In this document: positions 1 to 5,869 of the stretch, in pieces | How positions within the stretch are numbered: position 1 is the first letter of the stretch | Layout: each line of letters starts with the position of its first letter | From: RAM1 sp943372585 | GTDB lineage: Bacteria > Pseudomonadota > Gammaproteobacteria > Burkholderiales > Burkholderiaceae_C | Length of the DNA stretch: 5,869 nucleotides | Assembly (NCBI GenBank): GCA_943372585.1 | Contig: CALRZF020000252.1 | Location: 1 to 5,869, forward strand | Direction of reading: 5' to 3' | The notes under the pieces: generated by a model | What the model saw: the letters and a program-made list of their open reading frames with translations, nothing else | What the model was told of the DNA's origin: nothing | Databases searched by the model: none | Position numbers and translations under genes: made by a program

Positions 1-822
1 CGTCAGCACGATGGCGCCCAGGGCCGGCCCTAGCACCGACGGCCCGCCGAACAGCACCACCAGCAGCAGGAAGATGGACAGGTTGAACGAGATGAAGTCA
101 GAGTTGATGTACTGGTTTTGCTGCGCCATCAGCGCACCTGCAATGCCGCAGGTGACAGCGCTGATCACAAATGCCAACACCTTGGCCCGGTACACGTTGA
201 TGCCCACGCTCTCGGCGGCGATCTCCGCCACCTGCACAGCCTGGAACGCGCGCCCGTACTTGCCCGCCAGCAGCGTGCGCAGCATCAGGTGCGTGGCAAA
301 GGCAAACGCCAGCACCAGCCAGGCCCATTCGCGTATGCCCAGCATGTGCCCGCCAATCGACGGCGGCACTACGCCATAGATGCCCGCCTGTCCGCCAAAC
401 GGCTCCTGTCATTCGGTCACGACTTTTTCCACCACGATGCCAAAGCCGATGGTCACCATGGCCAGCGACGGCCCCTTGACGCGCAGCGACGGCAGCGCGA
501 TCAGCACGCCAAATGCAGCTGCCACCACGCCCGCGGCGGCCAGGGCCAGCCACGGGTTCCAGCCCGCCTTGGCCGTCAGCAGCGCGGCGGTGTACGCGCC
601 CGCGGCAAACAGCCCCGCGTGGCCGAGCGACTTTTGCCCGCTCCAGCCCACCAGCACGTTCAGGCCGGCGGCGGCCACGTAGTACATGCCGGTGGTGAAA
701 ATGATCTTGAGGTAGAACTCGTTGGTGATCAGCGCCGGGGCCACGATGGCCGCCAGCAACGCCACGCCAAACCCGATGTGCCCCCAACCTGAGTGACCTG
801 AACCGATGTGAGTGGTGCGCAT
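1..822 (-). pseudogene. livM: LivM-type branched-chain amino acid ABC transporter permease, interrupted by an in-frame TGA; 3' end outside window
   Basis: This is the second inner-membrane permease of a HAAT-type importer, which would pair with LivH to form the translocation channel. The ATG at 822-820 lies 5 bases after the livH stop. Seen: a short polar N-terminus, a hydrophobic helix around residues 18-33, the LivM hallmark region at about 53-77 (GLNVLVGW, then SGQKSLGHAG), and further membrane segments up to codon 137. Codon 138 (411-409) is TGA. The same frame then stays open and family-like to the window edge. It includes GGQAGIYG just after the stop, an EAA-loop-like cytoplasmic region at about codons 187-212 (GKYGRAFQ, then EIAAESVGIN), and LFGGPSVLGPALGA near the edge. 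Related permeases usually carry Trp at the stop position, so one G-to-A change (TGG to TGA) explains it. 274 codons are visible; the family usually has about 320-360. Product unlikely to be functional unless the stop is an error or is read through. Confidence 0.88.
409..411 (-). other. In-frame TGA stop inside livM (codon 138)
   Basis: The minus strand reads GTG ACC GAA TGA CAG GAG here. Upstream and downstream codons are in the same frame and both encode LivM-like sequence, so no frameshift is needed, only a nonsense substitution. Tryptophan is expected here from the family pattern (E-W a few residues before GGQAGIYG). Other tryptophans of this gene, such as W60 and those in the REWAW stretch, are normal TGG codons. 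A restart is possible at the ATG at 345-343, but it would lack the N-terminal half of the permease. Confidence 0.85.
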
Positions 823-827
823 GCGGC

Positions 828-1745
828 TCAGACTTTCTCGAACGGCTTCTGGCCGAACAGCCCCTCGGGCTTGATGACCAGCACGAGGATGATGAGCGCG
901 AAGATCGTGATCTCGCGCATCTCGGCGCGCCACAGACCCACGGTCGCCTCCACACAGCCCAGCAAAAAACCGCCTGCAATGCAGCCGCGCGGGTTGGTCA
1001 GGCCGCCAACGATGGCGGCCGAAAACGCCTTGAGCGAAATCGCCAGGCCCATGAAAACAGACGCTGTCGTGATGGGCGCGATCAGCAGCCCCGCCAGCCC
1101 GGTCAGGCCTGACGACAGCACAAAGGCCAGCACCACGATGGCGCCCACGTTGATACCCATGAGCGACGCCGCCGCCGGGTTGGCCGCCACCGCGCGCACG
1201 GCCTTGCCGACCTTGGTACGGCGCAGCACATGGTCCAGCGCCAGCATCACGACAGCCGTCACGGCGATCACCAATATCTCTTGCGGGCGCACGCCCGCGC
1301 CGGCGATGCGAAGTACCTGATCGCCCAGCGGCGACGGCATGGCCACCGAGCCGGCACCCCAGACGGCCAGCGCCGTGTTCTGCAAAATGATGCCGAAGCC
1401 GATGGTGCTCATGACCCAGGCCATGCCGCCGGAGCCGAAGAACGGTCGCACGGCGGCAAAGTACAACACCACGCCCAGCAGGCCCAGCACCACGACCGAT
1501 GCCACCAGCGCCAGGCCATAGCGCCACAGCGTCACGTCGGCGGCGGCCAGCACGCCGGTCTGCGCCTTGCCCGCCATGAGGAGCAGGGCCGCCAGGCCGA
1601 TGAAGGAGCCGCCGATCAGGAATTCGCCCTGGCCGAAATTCAGCGTGCGCGTGGTGGTGTGGGTGATGCTGAAGCCCAGGGCCACGAGGGCATAAATGCC
1701 CCCGAGCGCCAGGCCGCTCAACAGCGCCTGCAGCAGGTTGCTCAT
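828..1745 (-). CDS. livH: LivH-type branched-chain amino acid ABC transporter permease
   Basis: This 305-residue inner-membrane permease is a normal length for LivH, which pairs with LivM and takes substrate from the periplasmic binding protein. Seen: a first hydrophobic segment (about residues 4-26) followed by the LivH hallmark NFGQGEFLIGG (36-46); membrane segments at about 78-98, 111-130, 157-171 and 201-224; an EAA-type cytoplasmic loop at about 178-200 (KVGKAVRAVAANP, then MGINV) that would dock the ATPases; and a terminal helix (about 279-291) ending in KPEGLFGQ, typical of the family. The start is set by ATG at 1745-1743, whose A is the last base of the upstream gene's TGA (TGATG overlap). 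No good Shine-Dalgarno sequence is visible, so translation is probably coupled. A longer reading from 1820 would add 25 polar residues lying inside the upstream gene and is not credible. Function confident; substrate unknown. Confidence 0.95.
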   Translation of the reverse strand: MSNLLQALLSGLALGGIYALVALGFSITHTTTRTLNFGQGEFLIGGSFIGLAALLLMAGKAQTGVLAAADVTLWRYGLALVASVVVLGLLGVVLYFAAVRPFFGSGGMAWVMSTIGFGIILQNTALAVWGAGSVAMPSPLGDQVLRIAGAGVRPQEILVIAVTAVVMLALDHVLRRTKVGKAVRAVAANPAAASLMGINVGAIVVLAFVLSSGLTGLAGLLIAPITTASVFMGLAISLKAFSAAIVGGLTNPRGCIAGGFLLGCVEATVGLWRAEMREITIFALIILVLVIKPEGLFGQKPFEKV

Positions 1746-2953
1746 CAGCGCTTGAGGTCCGCGGGGGTGATCGTCGTGCTGACGGCGTCGCTGAACTTCA
1801 CGACCTTGCCGTCCTTCCACTTGGCCAGGTTGAAGTCTTCCACCCCCAGGCCTTCGTGGTCGGCCTTGCTGAACGGCTTCTTGTACAGCTTGATGATGCC
1901 TTGCGTGTCGGGCAGGCCGTTGTCCAGGATGGCCGCAACCTTGGCGCCGTCGGTGCCGCCGGCCTGCTTCATGGCGGCGGCTGCCAGCATGACGGAGTCG
2001 TACGCCTGCGCCGCGGTCACAAAGGTCACGAGCTGCGGGTAGCGTTCACGCACACGCGCGGCCAGCGCAGCGGCGCGCGGGTTGCTGTCTTCTGCCGTAG
2101 AGGTGGCGAACACCAGGTGCTCGGCCAGCTTCTTGCCCGCGACGTTCAGCAGCACCGTGCTCATGTTGCCCCAGGTGCCGATGGCGGTGGGCAGGTAGTT
2201 GATCTTTTCCATGCTGCGCAGCGTGTGGGCGTTGCCGTCGGCCAGGCCGTAGATCAGCACGGTGTCGGCGCCGGCGTCGCGGATTTTGGCCAGCTGGGCC
2301 GTCATGTCCGTGTCCTTGGGGCCGAACTTCTCGACCGCCACGGGCGTGAGGCCGTGCAGTGCCAACACTTCGGTAGCGTCCTTGACGCCTTGCGTGCCGA
2401 AGCCGGTGGAGTCCGCAATGAAGCCGATCTTCTTGCCCTTGCTGGACTTGACCGCATAGGCCAGCAGCAGCGCCACTTGTTCGCGGTCCACCATGGAGAT
2501 GCGGAAGATGTAGTTCTGCGCCTCGTTGGCATAGCGGCGGGTGATTTCGGTGGCGGTGCCGATGGGCACGATCACGGGCACTTTCTTTTGCTGCGGAATG
2601 TGCAGCCAGGCCAATGCGTTGCCCGAATTCGCCGGGCCGATCACTACAGACACCTTCTCGTTGTCGATCAGCTCGGTCATGTTCTGGATCGACTTGGGCG
2701 GCGCGCCCATGTCGTCGCGCACGATGCCCACGACCTTACGGCCCAGGATGCCGCCGGCTTTGTTCAGGTCTTCGATGGCCAGCTCAAAGCCGTGGCGCCC
2801 GGCCAGGCCCAGCTCGGCCACGGCGGTGCCGGACTGGTCGGCGTTGTAGCCAAAGCGGATGTCCTGGGCCTGCGCGCTGCTGACGCCCAGCGCCCCCAGC
2901 ACCGCGGCCGCCAGGGCGGTGCGAACTTTCCGTTGAATCCAGGTGGTGATCAT
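1745..2953 (-). CDS. Periplasmic substrate-binding protein of a HAAT/Liv-type ABC importer (LivK-like, Peripla_BP_6 fold)
   Basis: This 402-residue protein captures substrate in the periplasm and hands it to the two permeases encoded downstream. Residues 1-29 are a Sec signal peptide: positive charges at 8, 9 and 11, a hydrophobic core at 13-24, and AQA at 27-29 before the likely cleavage site. The mature part starts DIRFGYNADQSG and has the two-lobed type I binding-protein pattern: GFELAIEDLNKAGGILGRKV (55-74), VSVVIGPANSGNALA (101-115), VPVIVPIGTATEIT (125-138), then a second lobe with KKIGFIADSTGFGTQGVKD (174-192) and AQAYDSVMLAAAAM (315-328). The start at 2953 has a strong Shine-Dalgarno AAGGAGA (2967-2961) spaced 7 bases; an upstream reading to 3214 would cross the promoter region and into the divergent gene. 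Branched-chain amino acids are the default guess, but this family also carries amides, urea and aromatic acids, so no gene symbol is given. Confidence 0.94.
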   Translation of the reverse strand: MITTWIQRKVRTALAAAVLGALGVSSAQAQDIRFGYNADQSGTAVAELGLAGRHGFELAIEDLNKAGGILGRKVVGIVRDDMGAPPKSIQNMTELIDNEKVSVVIGPANSGNALAWLHIPQQKKVPVIVPIGTATEITRRYANEAQNYIFRISMVDREQVALLLAYAVKSSKGKKIGFIADSTGFGTQGVKDATEVLALHGLTPVAVEKFGPKDTDMTAQLAKIRDAGADTVLIYGLADGNAHTLRSMEKINYLPTAIGTWGNMSTVLLNVAGKKLAEHLVFATSTAEDSNPRAAALAARVRERYPQLVTFVTAAQAYDSVMLAAAAMKQAGGTDGAKVAAILDNGLPDTQGIIKLYKKPFSKADHEGLGVEDFNLAKWKDGKVVKFSDAVSTTITPADLKR

Positions 2954-2960
2954 GCAGATG

Positions 2961-2967
2961 TCTCCTT
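2961..2967 (-). promoter_or_regulatory. Ribosome binding site of the substrate-binding protein gene
   Basis: The minus strand reads AAGGAGA, 7 bases before the ATG at 2953. It is the only strong Shine-Dalgarno in the window and it decides the start of the binding-protein gene against the longer upstream reading. Confidence 0.85.
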
Positions 2968-2992
2968 GTTGTAGGACGTTGAAGCGGGTTTG

Positions 2993-3021
2993 AATGTACG
3001 TGCTGTGTACCGGCGCATGAA
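2993..3021 (-). promoter_or_regulatory. Candidate sigma70-type promoter for the importer operon
   Basis: On the minus strand, TTCATG (3021-3016) and TACATT (2998-2993) are separated by 17 bases and match the -35 and -10 consensus at 3 and 4 of 6 positions. This would give a leader of roughly 30 bases containing the strong ribosome binding site. The -35 abuts the GGTACAG repeat at 3022, and the TGTACC half-site at 3006-3011 lies in the spacer, so a regulator bound here could activate from upstream or repress by occlusion. The match is weak, as expected of a regulated promoter, and unproven. Confidence 0.3.
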
Positions 3022-3049
3022 GGTACAGTTTGCCGGGACAGTGGTACAG
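3022..3049 (+). repeat. Direct repeat GGTACAG x2, 21-base period (probable MocR operator half-sites)
   Basis: GGTACAG at 3022-3028 and 3043-3049 are identical and start 21 bases apart, so they would lie on the same face of the helix. An inverted copy of the first six bases, TGTACC, lies at 3006-3011. Two direct copies plus one inverted half-site resemble the operator of GabR, the best studied MocR protein. Binding by the neighbouring regulator is inferred. Confidence 0.5.
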
Positions 3050-3122
3050 GTGTCCTGTGACATGGCCGGTCAATGTCATAGTGCAACGCAACACTGCACC
3101 ACCCTGCGGATGAGCCCACCCG

Positions 3123-4517
3123 ATGCCCAACAACCGTCCTGCCACCATTGCCGCCACGCTGGCCCAGTCGATCGAACGCCAGATCGACGAAGGCGCTTTC
3201 AAGCCCGGCGACAAGCTGCCCTCGCTGCGCGCGCTGGCCGAACTGCACGGCTATGCCAAGAACACCGTGGTGGCCGCATTTGAGCTGCTGGTCGGGCGCG
3301 GCGTGGTGGAGCCGCGGCGCGGCTCGGGCTATTTTGTGGCGGCGCGCCGCGCGGTGCGTGCCCCCGATGAAGAGGCCGCGTCGCTGAACCGCGCGATGAA
3401 CATCGTCTGGATGATGCGCGAGCAGTTCAAGTCGGTGCCCGACGCGCTGCCCGTGGGTGACGGCTTTCCGCCTGTGGAGTGGCTGGCCGATGTGCGGCTG
3501 GACAAATACCACCACAAGGTGGTGCGCAGCGGGCTGGGCTCGGCCTTTCGCTATGGCAACCGCTTTGGCTACACGCCGCTGCGCGGCCACCTGGTGCGCC
3601 GCCTGGCGGACTTCGGCATCGGCGCCGAGCCGCGGCAGATTTTGCTGACGCACGGCGCCAATGACGCGATGGACCTGGTCATCCGCTACTTTGTGCCGCC
3701 GGGCGCCACGGTGCTGGTGGACGACCCCGGCTACTACCTGTTGTACGGCAAGCTCAAGCTCGCGGGCGCACGCATCATCGGCGTGCCGCGCCTGCCCGAC
3801 GGACCGGACCTGGTGGCGCTGGAGCAGCTGTTGGCCGTGCACAAGCCGCGCCTGTTCTTCACACAGTCCGTCGCGCACAACCCCACGGGCTCGGACATCA
3901 CGCCGGGCAAGGCCTACCGCGTGCTGCAGCTCGCGCAGGAGCACGACCTGCTGCTGGTGGAGAACGACCCGCTGGCCGACTTCAAGCCCATGGCGGCGGC
4001 GCGCCTGTCGGCGCTGGACCAGCTGGAGCGCACGATCTACATCGGCAGCTTTTCCAAATCGTTCTCGGCTTCGCTGCGTGTGGGCTTCATTGCCTGCAAC
4101 GCGGGGCTGGCCAGCGACCTGGCCGACCTGAAGGCGTTGATTTATGCCAACACGTCGGAGTACTGCGAACGCATGCTGGACGTGATTTTGAGTGAAGGCC
4201 GCTACCAGAAACACCTGGTGCGGCTGCGCGCCCGGCTGGGCGGCGCCACGCAGCAGGCGCTGCAGTTGCTGGACCAGGTGGGCGCCACGGTGTTCGCGCG
4301 GCCCGAACAGTCGCTGTACCTGTGGGCCACGCTGCCGGGCGTGGCCGATTCCAAGGAGCTGGCCCGCGAACTGCTGGAACGCAAAATCCTGCTCGCGCCA
4401 GGCCGCCTGTTCAGTGTGGACTCTGACGCAGTGTCGCCGTGGTCACGTTTCAATGTGGGTGCGCTGGCGGACCCGGCCATCAGCAAGGTACTGCTGACGG
4501 CCCTGCGCTCGCGCTGA
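3123..4517 (+). CDS. MocR-type transcriptional regulator: GntR winged helix fused to a class I aminotransferase-like (PLP) domain
   Basis: The protein has 464 residues, the usual MocR length. Residues about 8-73 form a GntR winged helix-turn-helix, with KPGDKLPSLRALAE (27-40), recognition-helix NTVVAAFELL (47-56) and wing RGSGYFV (66-72). A linker to about 90 leads to a fold-type I aminotransferase domain with VDDPGYY, NPTG (N253) and SFSKSFS, whose K312 should bind PLP as a Schiff base. R442 may be the substrate carboxylate-binding Arg. Oddly, the usual E-D-D motif reads VENDPLADF: N281 replaces the Asp that contacts the PLP ring nitrogen, and no Tyr follows. Such proteins normally sense an amino acid, amine or pyridoxal compound rather than catalyse. 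An in-frame stop at 3111-3113 rules out a longer start; no clear Shine-Dalgarno precedes 3123. Its divergent position suggests control of the importer and probably of itself. A true aminotransferase activity is not excluded. Confidence 0.93.
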   Translation: MPNNRPATIAATLAQSIERQIDEGAFKPGDKLPSLRALAELHGYAKNTVVAAFELLVGRGVVEPRRGSGYFVAARRAVRAPDEEAASLNRAMNIVWMMREQFKSVPDALPVGDGFPPVEWLADVRLDKYHHKVVRSGLGSAFRYGNRFGYTPLRGHLVRRLADFGIGAEPRQILLTHGANDAMDLVIRYFVPPGATVLVDDPGYYLLYGKLKLAGARIIGVPRLPDGPDLVALEQLLAVHKPRLFFTQSVAHNPTGSDITPGKAYRVLQLAQEHDLLLVENDPLADFKPMAAARLSALDQLERTIYIGSFSKSFSASLRVGFIACNAGLASDLADLKALIYANTSEYCERMLDVILSEGRYQKHLVRLRARLGGATQQALQLLDQVGATVFARPEQSLYLWATLPGVADSKELARELLERKILLAPGRLFSVDSDAVSPWSRFNVGALADPAISKVLLTALRSR

Positions 4518-4530
4518 GCGCAGCGTCAGC
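4513..4530. other. Short inverted repeat spanning both convergent stop codons; possible weak bidirectional hairpin
   Basis: GCTGA (4513-4517) and TCAGC (4526-4530) are perfectly complementary across an 8-base spacer. Each arm contains the TGA stop of one of the two convergent genes. A nested GCGC-TGA-GCGC (4511-4521) could compete. There is no T-run on either side, so this is not a standard intrinsic terminator, and no better one is visible between the genes. Confidence 0.3.
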
Positions 4531-5869
4531 CTGCGTTGCCCAGCGCCAGGCCGGCGTGCTCGCGCAGCGGGTGGAAATGGATCTTGGGAAAACGCTCCTG
4601 CGCCAGCCGTACGTCATACGGTGATGTGCACAGGAACGCCAGCGCCTCGGCCGCATCGTGCGCCATGCGCAAGGGGTACGCGTCGGTAAAAGCGCGCAGC
4701 TCGGCCGGTGTGTCGGCGGTGATCCAGCGCGCGCCGGTGTACTGGCAGCCTTCCAGCCGCACGTCGGCGTCGTATTCGGCCTTCAGACGGTGCTGTACCA
4801 CTTCAAACTGCAGCTGCCCCACGGCGCCCAGCAACATGGCGCCGCCGGCGTCGGGCTTGAAGACCTGGATGGCGCCTTCTTCGCCCAGCTGGGCCAGCCC
4901 CTGCTGCAGCTGTTTGGTGCGCAACGGGTTCTTCAAAATAACCGTCATGAACAGTTCCGGCGCAAAGAACGGCAGCCCGGTGAACTGCAGGTTGGCGCCA
5001 TCGGTGATCGTGTCGCCCAGCTGCACGCCGCCGTGCGTGGTAAAGCCGATGATGTCGCCGGCATAGGCCTCTTCCACCGCCTCGCGGCGCTGGCTCATGA
5101 AGGTCACCACCGAGGTGGGCCGTAGCTCCTTGGCCGTGCGTTGCACCTTGAGCTTCATGCCGGGCGTGAACTTGCCTGAGGCCATGCGCACAAAGGCAAT
5201 GCGGTCGCGGTGGTTGGCATCCATGTTGGCCTGCACCTTGAACACCACACCGGCAAAGTCGGGGTCTTCGGGCTGGATTTCTTTCACCACCGGCTGGCGG
5301 TTCACCACCGTGGTGCTGGTGCGCGGCTGGGGCGGCGGCGCCAGGTCCACCAGGGCGTCCAGCACTTCCATCACGCCAAAGTTGTTGACGCCGGAGCCAA
5401 AGAACACGGGCGTCTGCTTGCCGGCCAGAAAGGCCTCGCGGTCCCAGGCGGGCGATGCACCCGTGGCCAGCTGCATGCTCTCTTCGGCGCTTTCAAATTC
5501 ACTGCCGAAGCGCGCGATGAGCGCGTCGCGCCCGGTCAGCGGCATGGCGTCAAAGTCCTGCGGGCGCCGTTCGCTGCCCGATTCAAACACCGTCATGACC
5601 TGTGTGCGCAGGTTCATGATGCCGCCGAAGTTCTTGCCCTGGCCCACCGGCCAGGTCATGGGCACGCAGGGCATGCCCAGCTCGCGCTCCACCTCGTCCA
5701 GGATGTCCAGCGGCTCGCGCACCTCGCGGTCCATCTTGTTGACGAAGGTGATGATGGGCGTGTCGCGCTGGCGGCACACTTCGATCAGGCGGCGGGTCTG
5801 CGCCTCCACACCGTTGGCGGCGTCGATCACCATCAGGGCTGAATCGACCGCGGTCAGCACGCGGTAGGT
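4526..5869 (-). CDS. prfC: Peptide chain release factor 3 (RF3), 5' end outside window
   Basis: RF3 is a cytoplasmic translational GTPase that removes RF1/RF2 from the ribosome after peptide release. 447 residues are visible; Escherichia coli RF3 has 529, so roughly the first 90-100 are missing, including the P-loop and the DTPGH switch. The fragment begins TYRVLTAVDS, just after that switch, and continues with MVIDAANGVE and the guanine-binding NKMD (fragment residues 44-47). Domain II follows, with DFAGVVFKVQANMD (about 204-217), HRDRIAF, and VEEAYAGDIIGF (265-276). FTGLPFFAPELF (296-307), LGEEGAIQVF (328-337), GAVGQLQFEVV (348-358) and the C-terminal RLAQERFP (421-428) and HPLREH (433-438) are all characteristic of RF3 rather than EF-G. 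About nine residues extend past REH, where the E. coli protein ends. No disruption is seen. It is convergent with the MocR gene and functionally unrelated to the importer. Confidence 0.96.
   Translation of the reverse strand, partial: TYRVLTAVDSALMVIDAANGVEAQTRRLIEVCRQRDTPIITFVNKMDREVREPLDILDEVERELGMPCVPMTWPVGQGKNFGGIMNLRTQVMTVFESGSERRPQDFDAMPLTGRDALIARFGSEFESAEESMQLATGASPAWDREAFLAGKQTPVFFGSGVNNFGVMEVLDALVDLAPPPQPRTSTTVVNRQPVVKEIQPEDPDFAGVVFKVQANMDANHRDRIAFVRMASGKFTPGMKLKVQRTAKELRPTSVVTFMSQRREAVEEAYAGDIIGFTTHGGVQLGDTITDGANLQFTGLPFFAPELFMTVILKNPLRTKQLQQGLAQLGEEGAIQVFKPDAGGAMLLGAVGQLQFEVVQHRLKAEYDADVRLEGCQYTGARWITADTPAELRAFTDAYPLRMAHDAAEALAFLCTSPYDVRLAQERFPKIHFHPLREHAGLALGNAG

Larger units (their letters stand above)
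2954..3122. promoter_or_regulatory. Divergent promoter/operator region between the importer operon and the MocR-type regulator
   Basis: These 169 bases separate two divergent genes and must hold both promoters. GGTACAG occurs twice in direct orientation (3022-3028 and 3043-3049), exactly 21 bases apart, about two helical turns. TGTACC (3006-3011) forms a perfect 6-base inverted repeat with the first GGTACA across a 10-base spacer. TGTAC also occurs at 2995-2999, 11 bases from the copy at 3006. Further inverted repeats are GGACA-N10-TGTCC (3036-3055), ACAGG-TGT-CCTGT (3046-3058), TGACAT-N9-ATGTCA (3058-3078) and GTGCA-N9-TGCAC (3081-3099). Known MocR regulators such as GabR bind short direct repeats plus an inverted half-site in just such divergent regions, so the GGTACA set is the best operator candidate. 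That assignment is inferred; the repeats themselves are seen. Confidence 0.7.

Noticed and set aside
409..411. TGA as selenocysteine or as a reassigned Trp codon
   Set aside because: LivM proteins are not selenoproteins and the position is normally Trp, not Cys. TGA is the terminal stop of all four genes whose 3' ends are in the window, and Trp is TGG elsewhere, so there is no sign of recoding.
98..979. Minus-strand open frame crossing the livM interruption in another frame
   Set aside because: The Arg-rich product has no permease features. The true livM frame is unbroken on both sides of the TGA, so this frame is not a frameshift continuation.
823..1527. Upstream extension of livM through livH
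   Set aside because: Out-of-frame reading of livH; the livM start at 822 lies right after the livH stop and gives the family-like N-terminus.
1856..2974. Plus-strand open frame (372 codons) opposite the substrate-binding protein gene
   Set aside because: Antisense shadow of a recognised gene; low-complexity Gly/Val/His/Gln composition and no recognisable domain.
2990..3283. Small plus-strand open frame (97 codons) across the divergent intergenic region
   Set aside because: It overlaps the MocR gene out of frame, covers the promoter/operator region, and shows no family features.
2784..4214. Long minus-strand open frame (476 codons) antisense to the MocR gene and crossing the intergenic region
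   Set aside because: It has no family-like motifs, is rich in His, Arg, Gln and Val as typical of antisense shadows in GC-rich DNA, and conflicts with two confidently identified genes.
5097..5867. Plus-strand open frames opposite prfC (also 5210-5842)
   Set aside because: Shadows of the highly conserved RF3 coding sequence; no credible start signals or domains.
1..5869. tRNA, rRNA, CRISPR array, insertion sequence, phage or toxin-antitoxin genes
   Set aside because: I found no cloverleaf-like segment, regularly spaced long repeats, transposase motifs or terminal inverted repeats. Nearly all the sequence is taken up by five recognised genes.

Overview
The window is GC-rich chromosomal DNA, with third codon positions dominated by G and C. 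It looks like a betaproteobacterium, most plausibly of the Comamonadaceae (Acidovorax or Variovorax type). This rests on codon use, the style of the proteins and the gene set; no rRNA or other taxonomic marker is present, so it is an inference.

Layout: (1) Positions 1-2953 on the minus strand hold the first three genes of a hydrophobic/branched-chain amino acid-type (HAAT, Liv) ABC importer, transcribed right to left. They are a periplasmic substrate-binding protein (2953-1745), a LivH-type permease (1745-828, joined to it by a TGATG overlap) and a LivM-type permease (822 to beyond position 1, 5 bases after livH). The ATPase genes livG and livF would be expected beyond the left edge. (2) Positions 2954-3122 are a 169-base divergent intergenic region, dense in short direct and inverted repeats around GGTACA/TGTACC. 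(3) Positions 3123-4517 on the plus strand encode a MocR-type regulator, a GntR winged helix fused to a class I aminotransferase-like domain, divergent from the importer and probably its regulator. (4) Positions 5869-4526 on the minus strand encode the C-terminal five sixths of peptide chain release factor 3 (prfC), convergent with the regulator and separated from it by only 8 bases. It is an unrelated housekeeping gene.

How they fit together: a MocR protein uses a PLP-bearing aminotransferase fold to sense an amino acid, amine or vitamin B6 derivative and controls a neighbouring promoter. Here the obvious target is the importer operon, so regulator and importer probably form one substrate-uptake unit. 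The substrate cannot be read from the sequence.

The clearest anomaly is an in-frame TGA at 411-409, codon 138 of livM. Family-like sequence continues in the same frame on both sides, so livM is either freshly inactivated, mis-sequenced or read through. Second, the MocR domain keeps the Schiff-base lysine (K312) but appears to lack the Asp and Tyr that normally contact the PLP ring. I see no tRNA, rRNA, CRISPR array, insertion sequence or phage gene, and nothing that amounts to an undescribed multi-gene system; the window is mostly ordinary.
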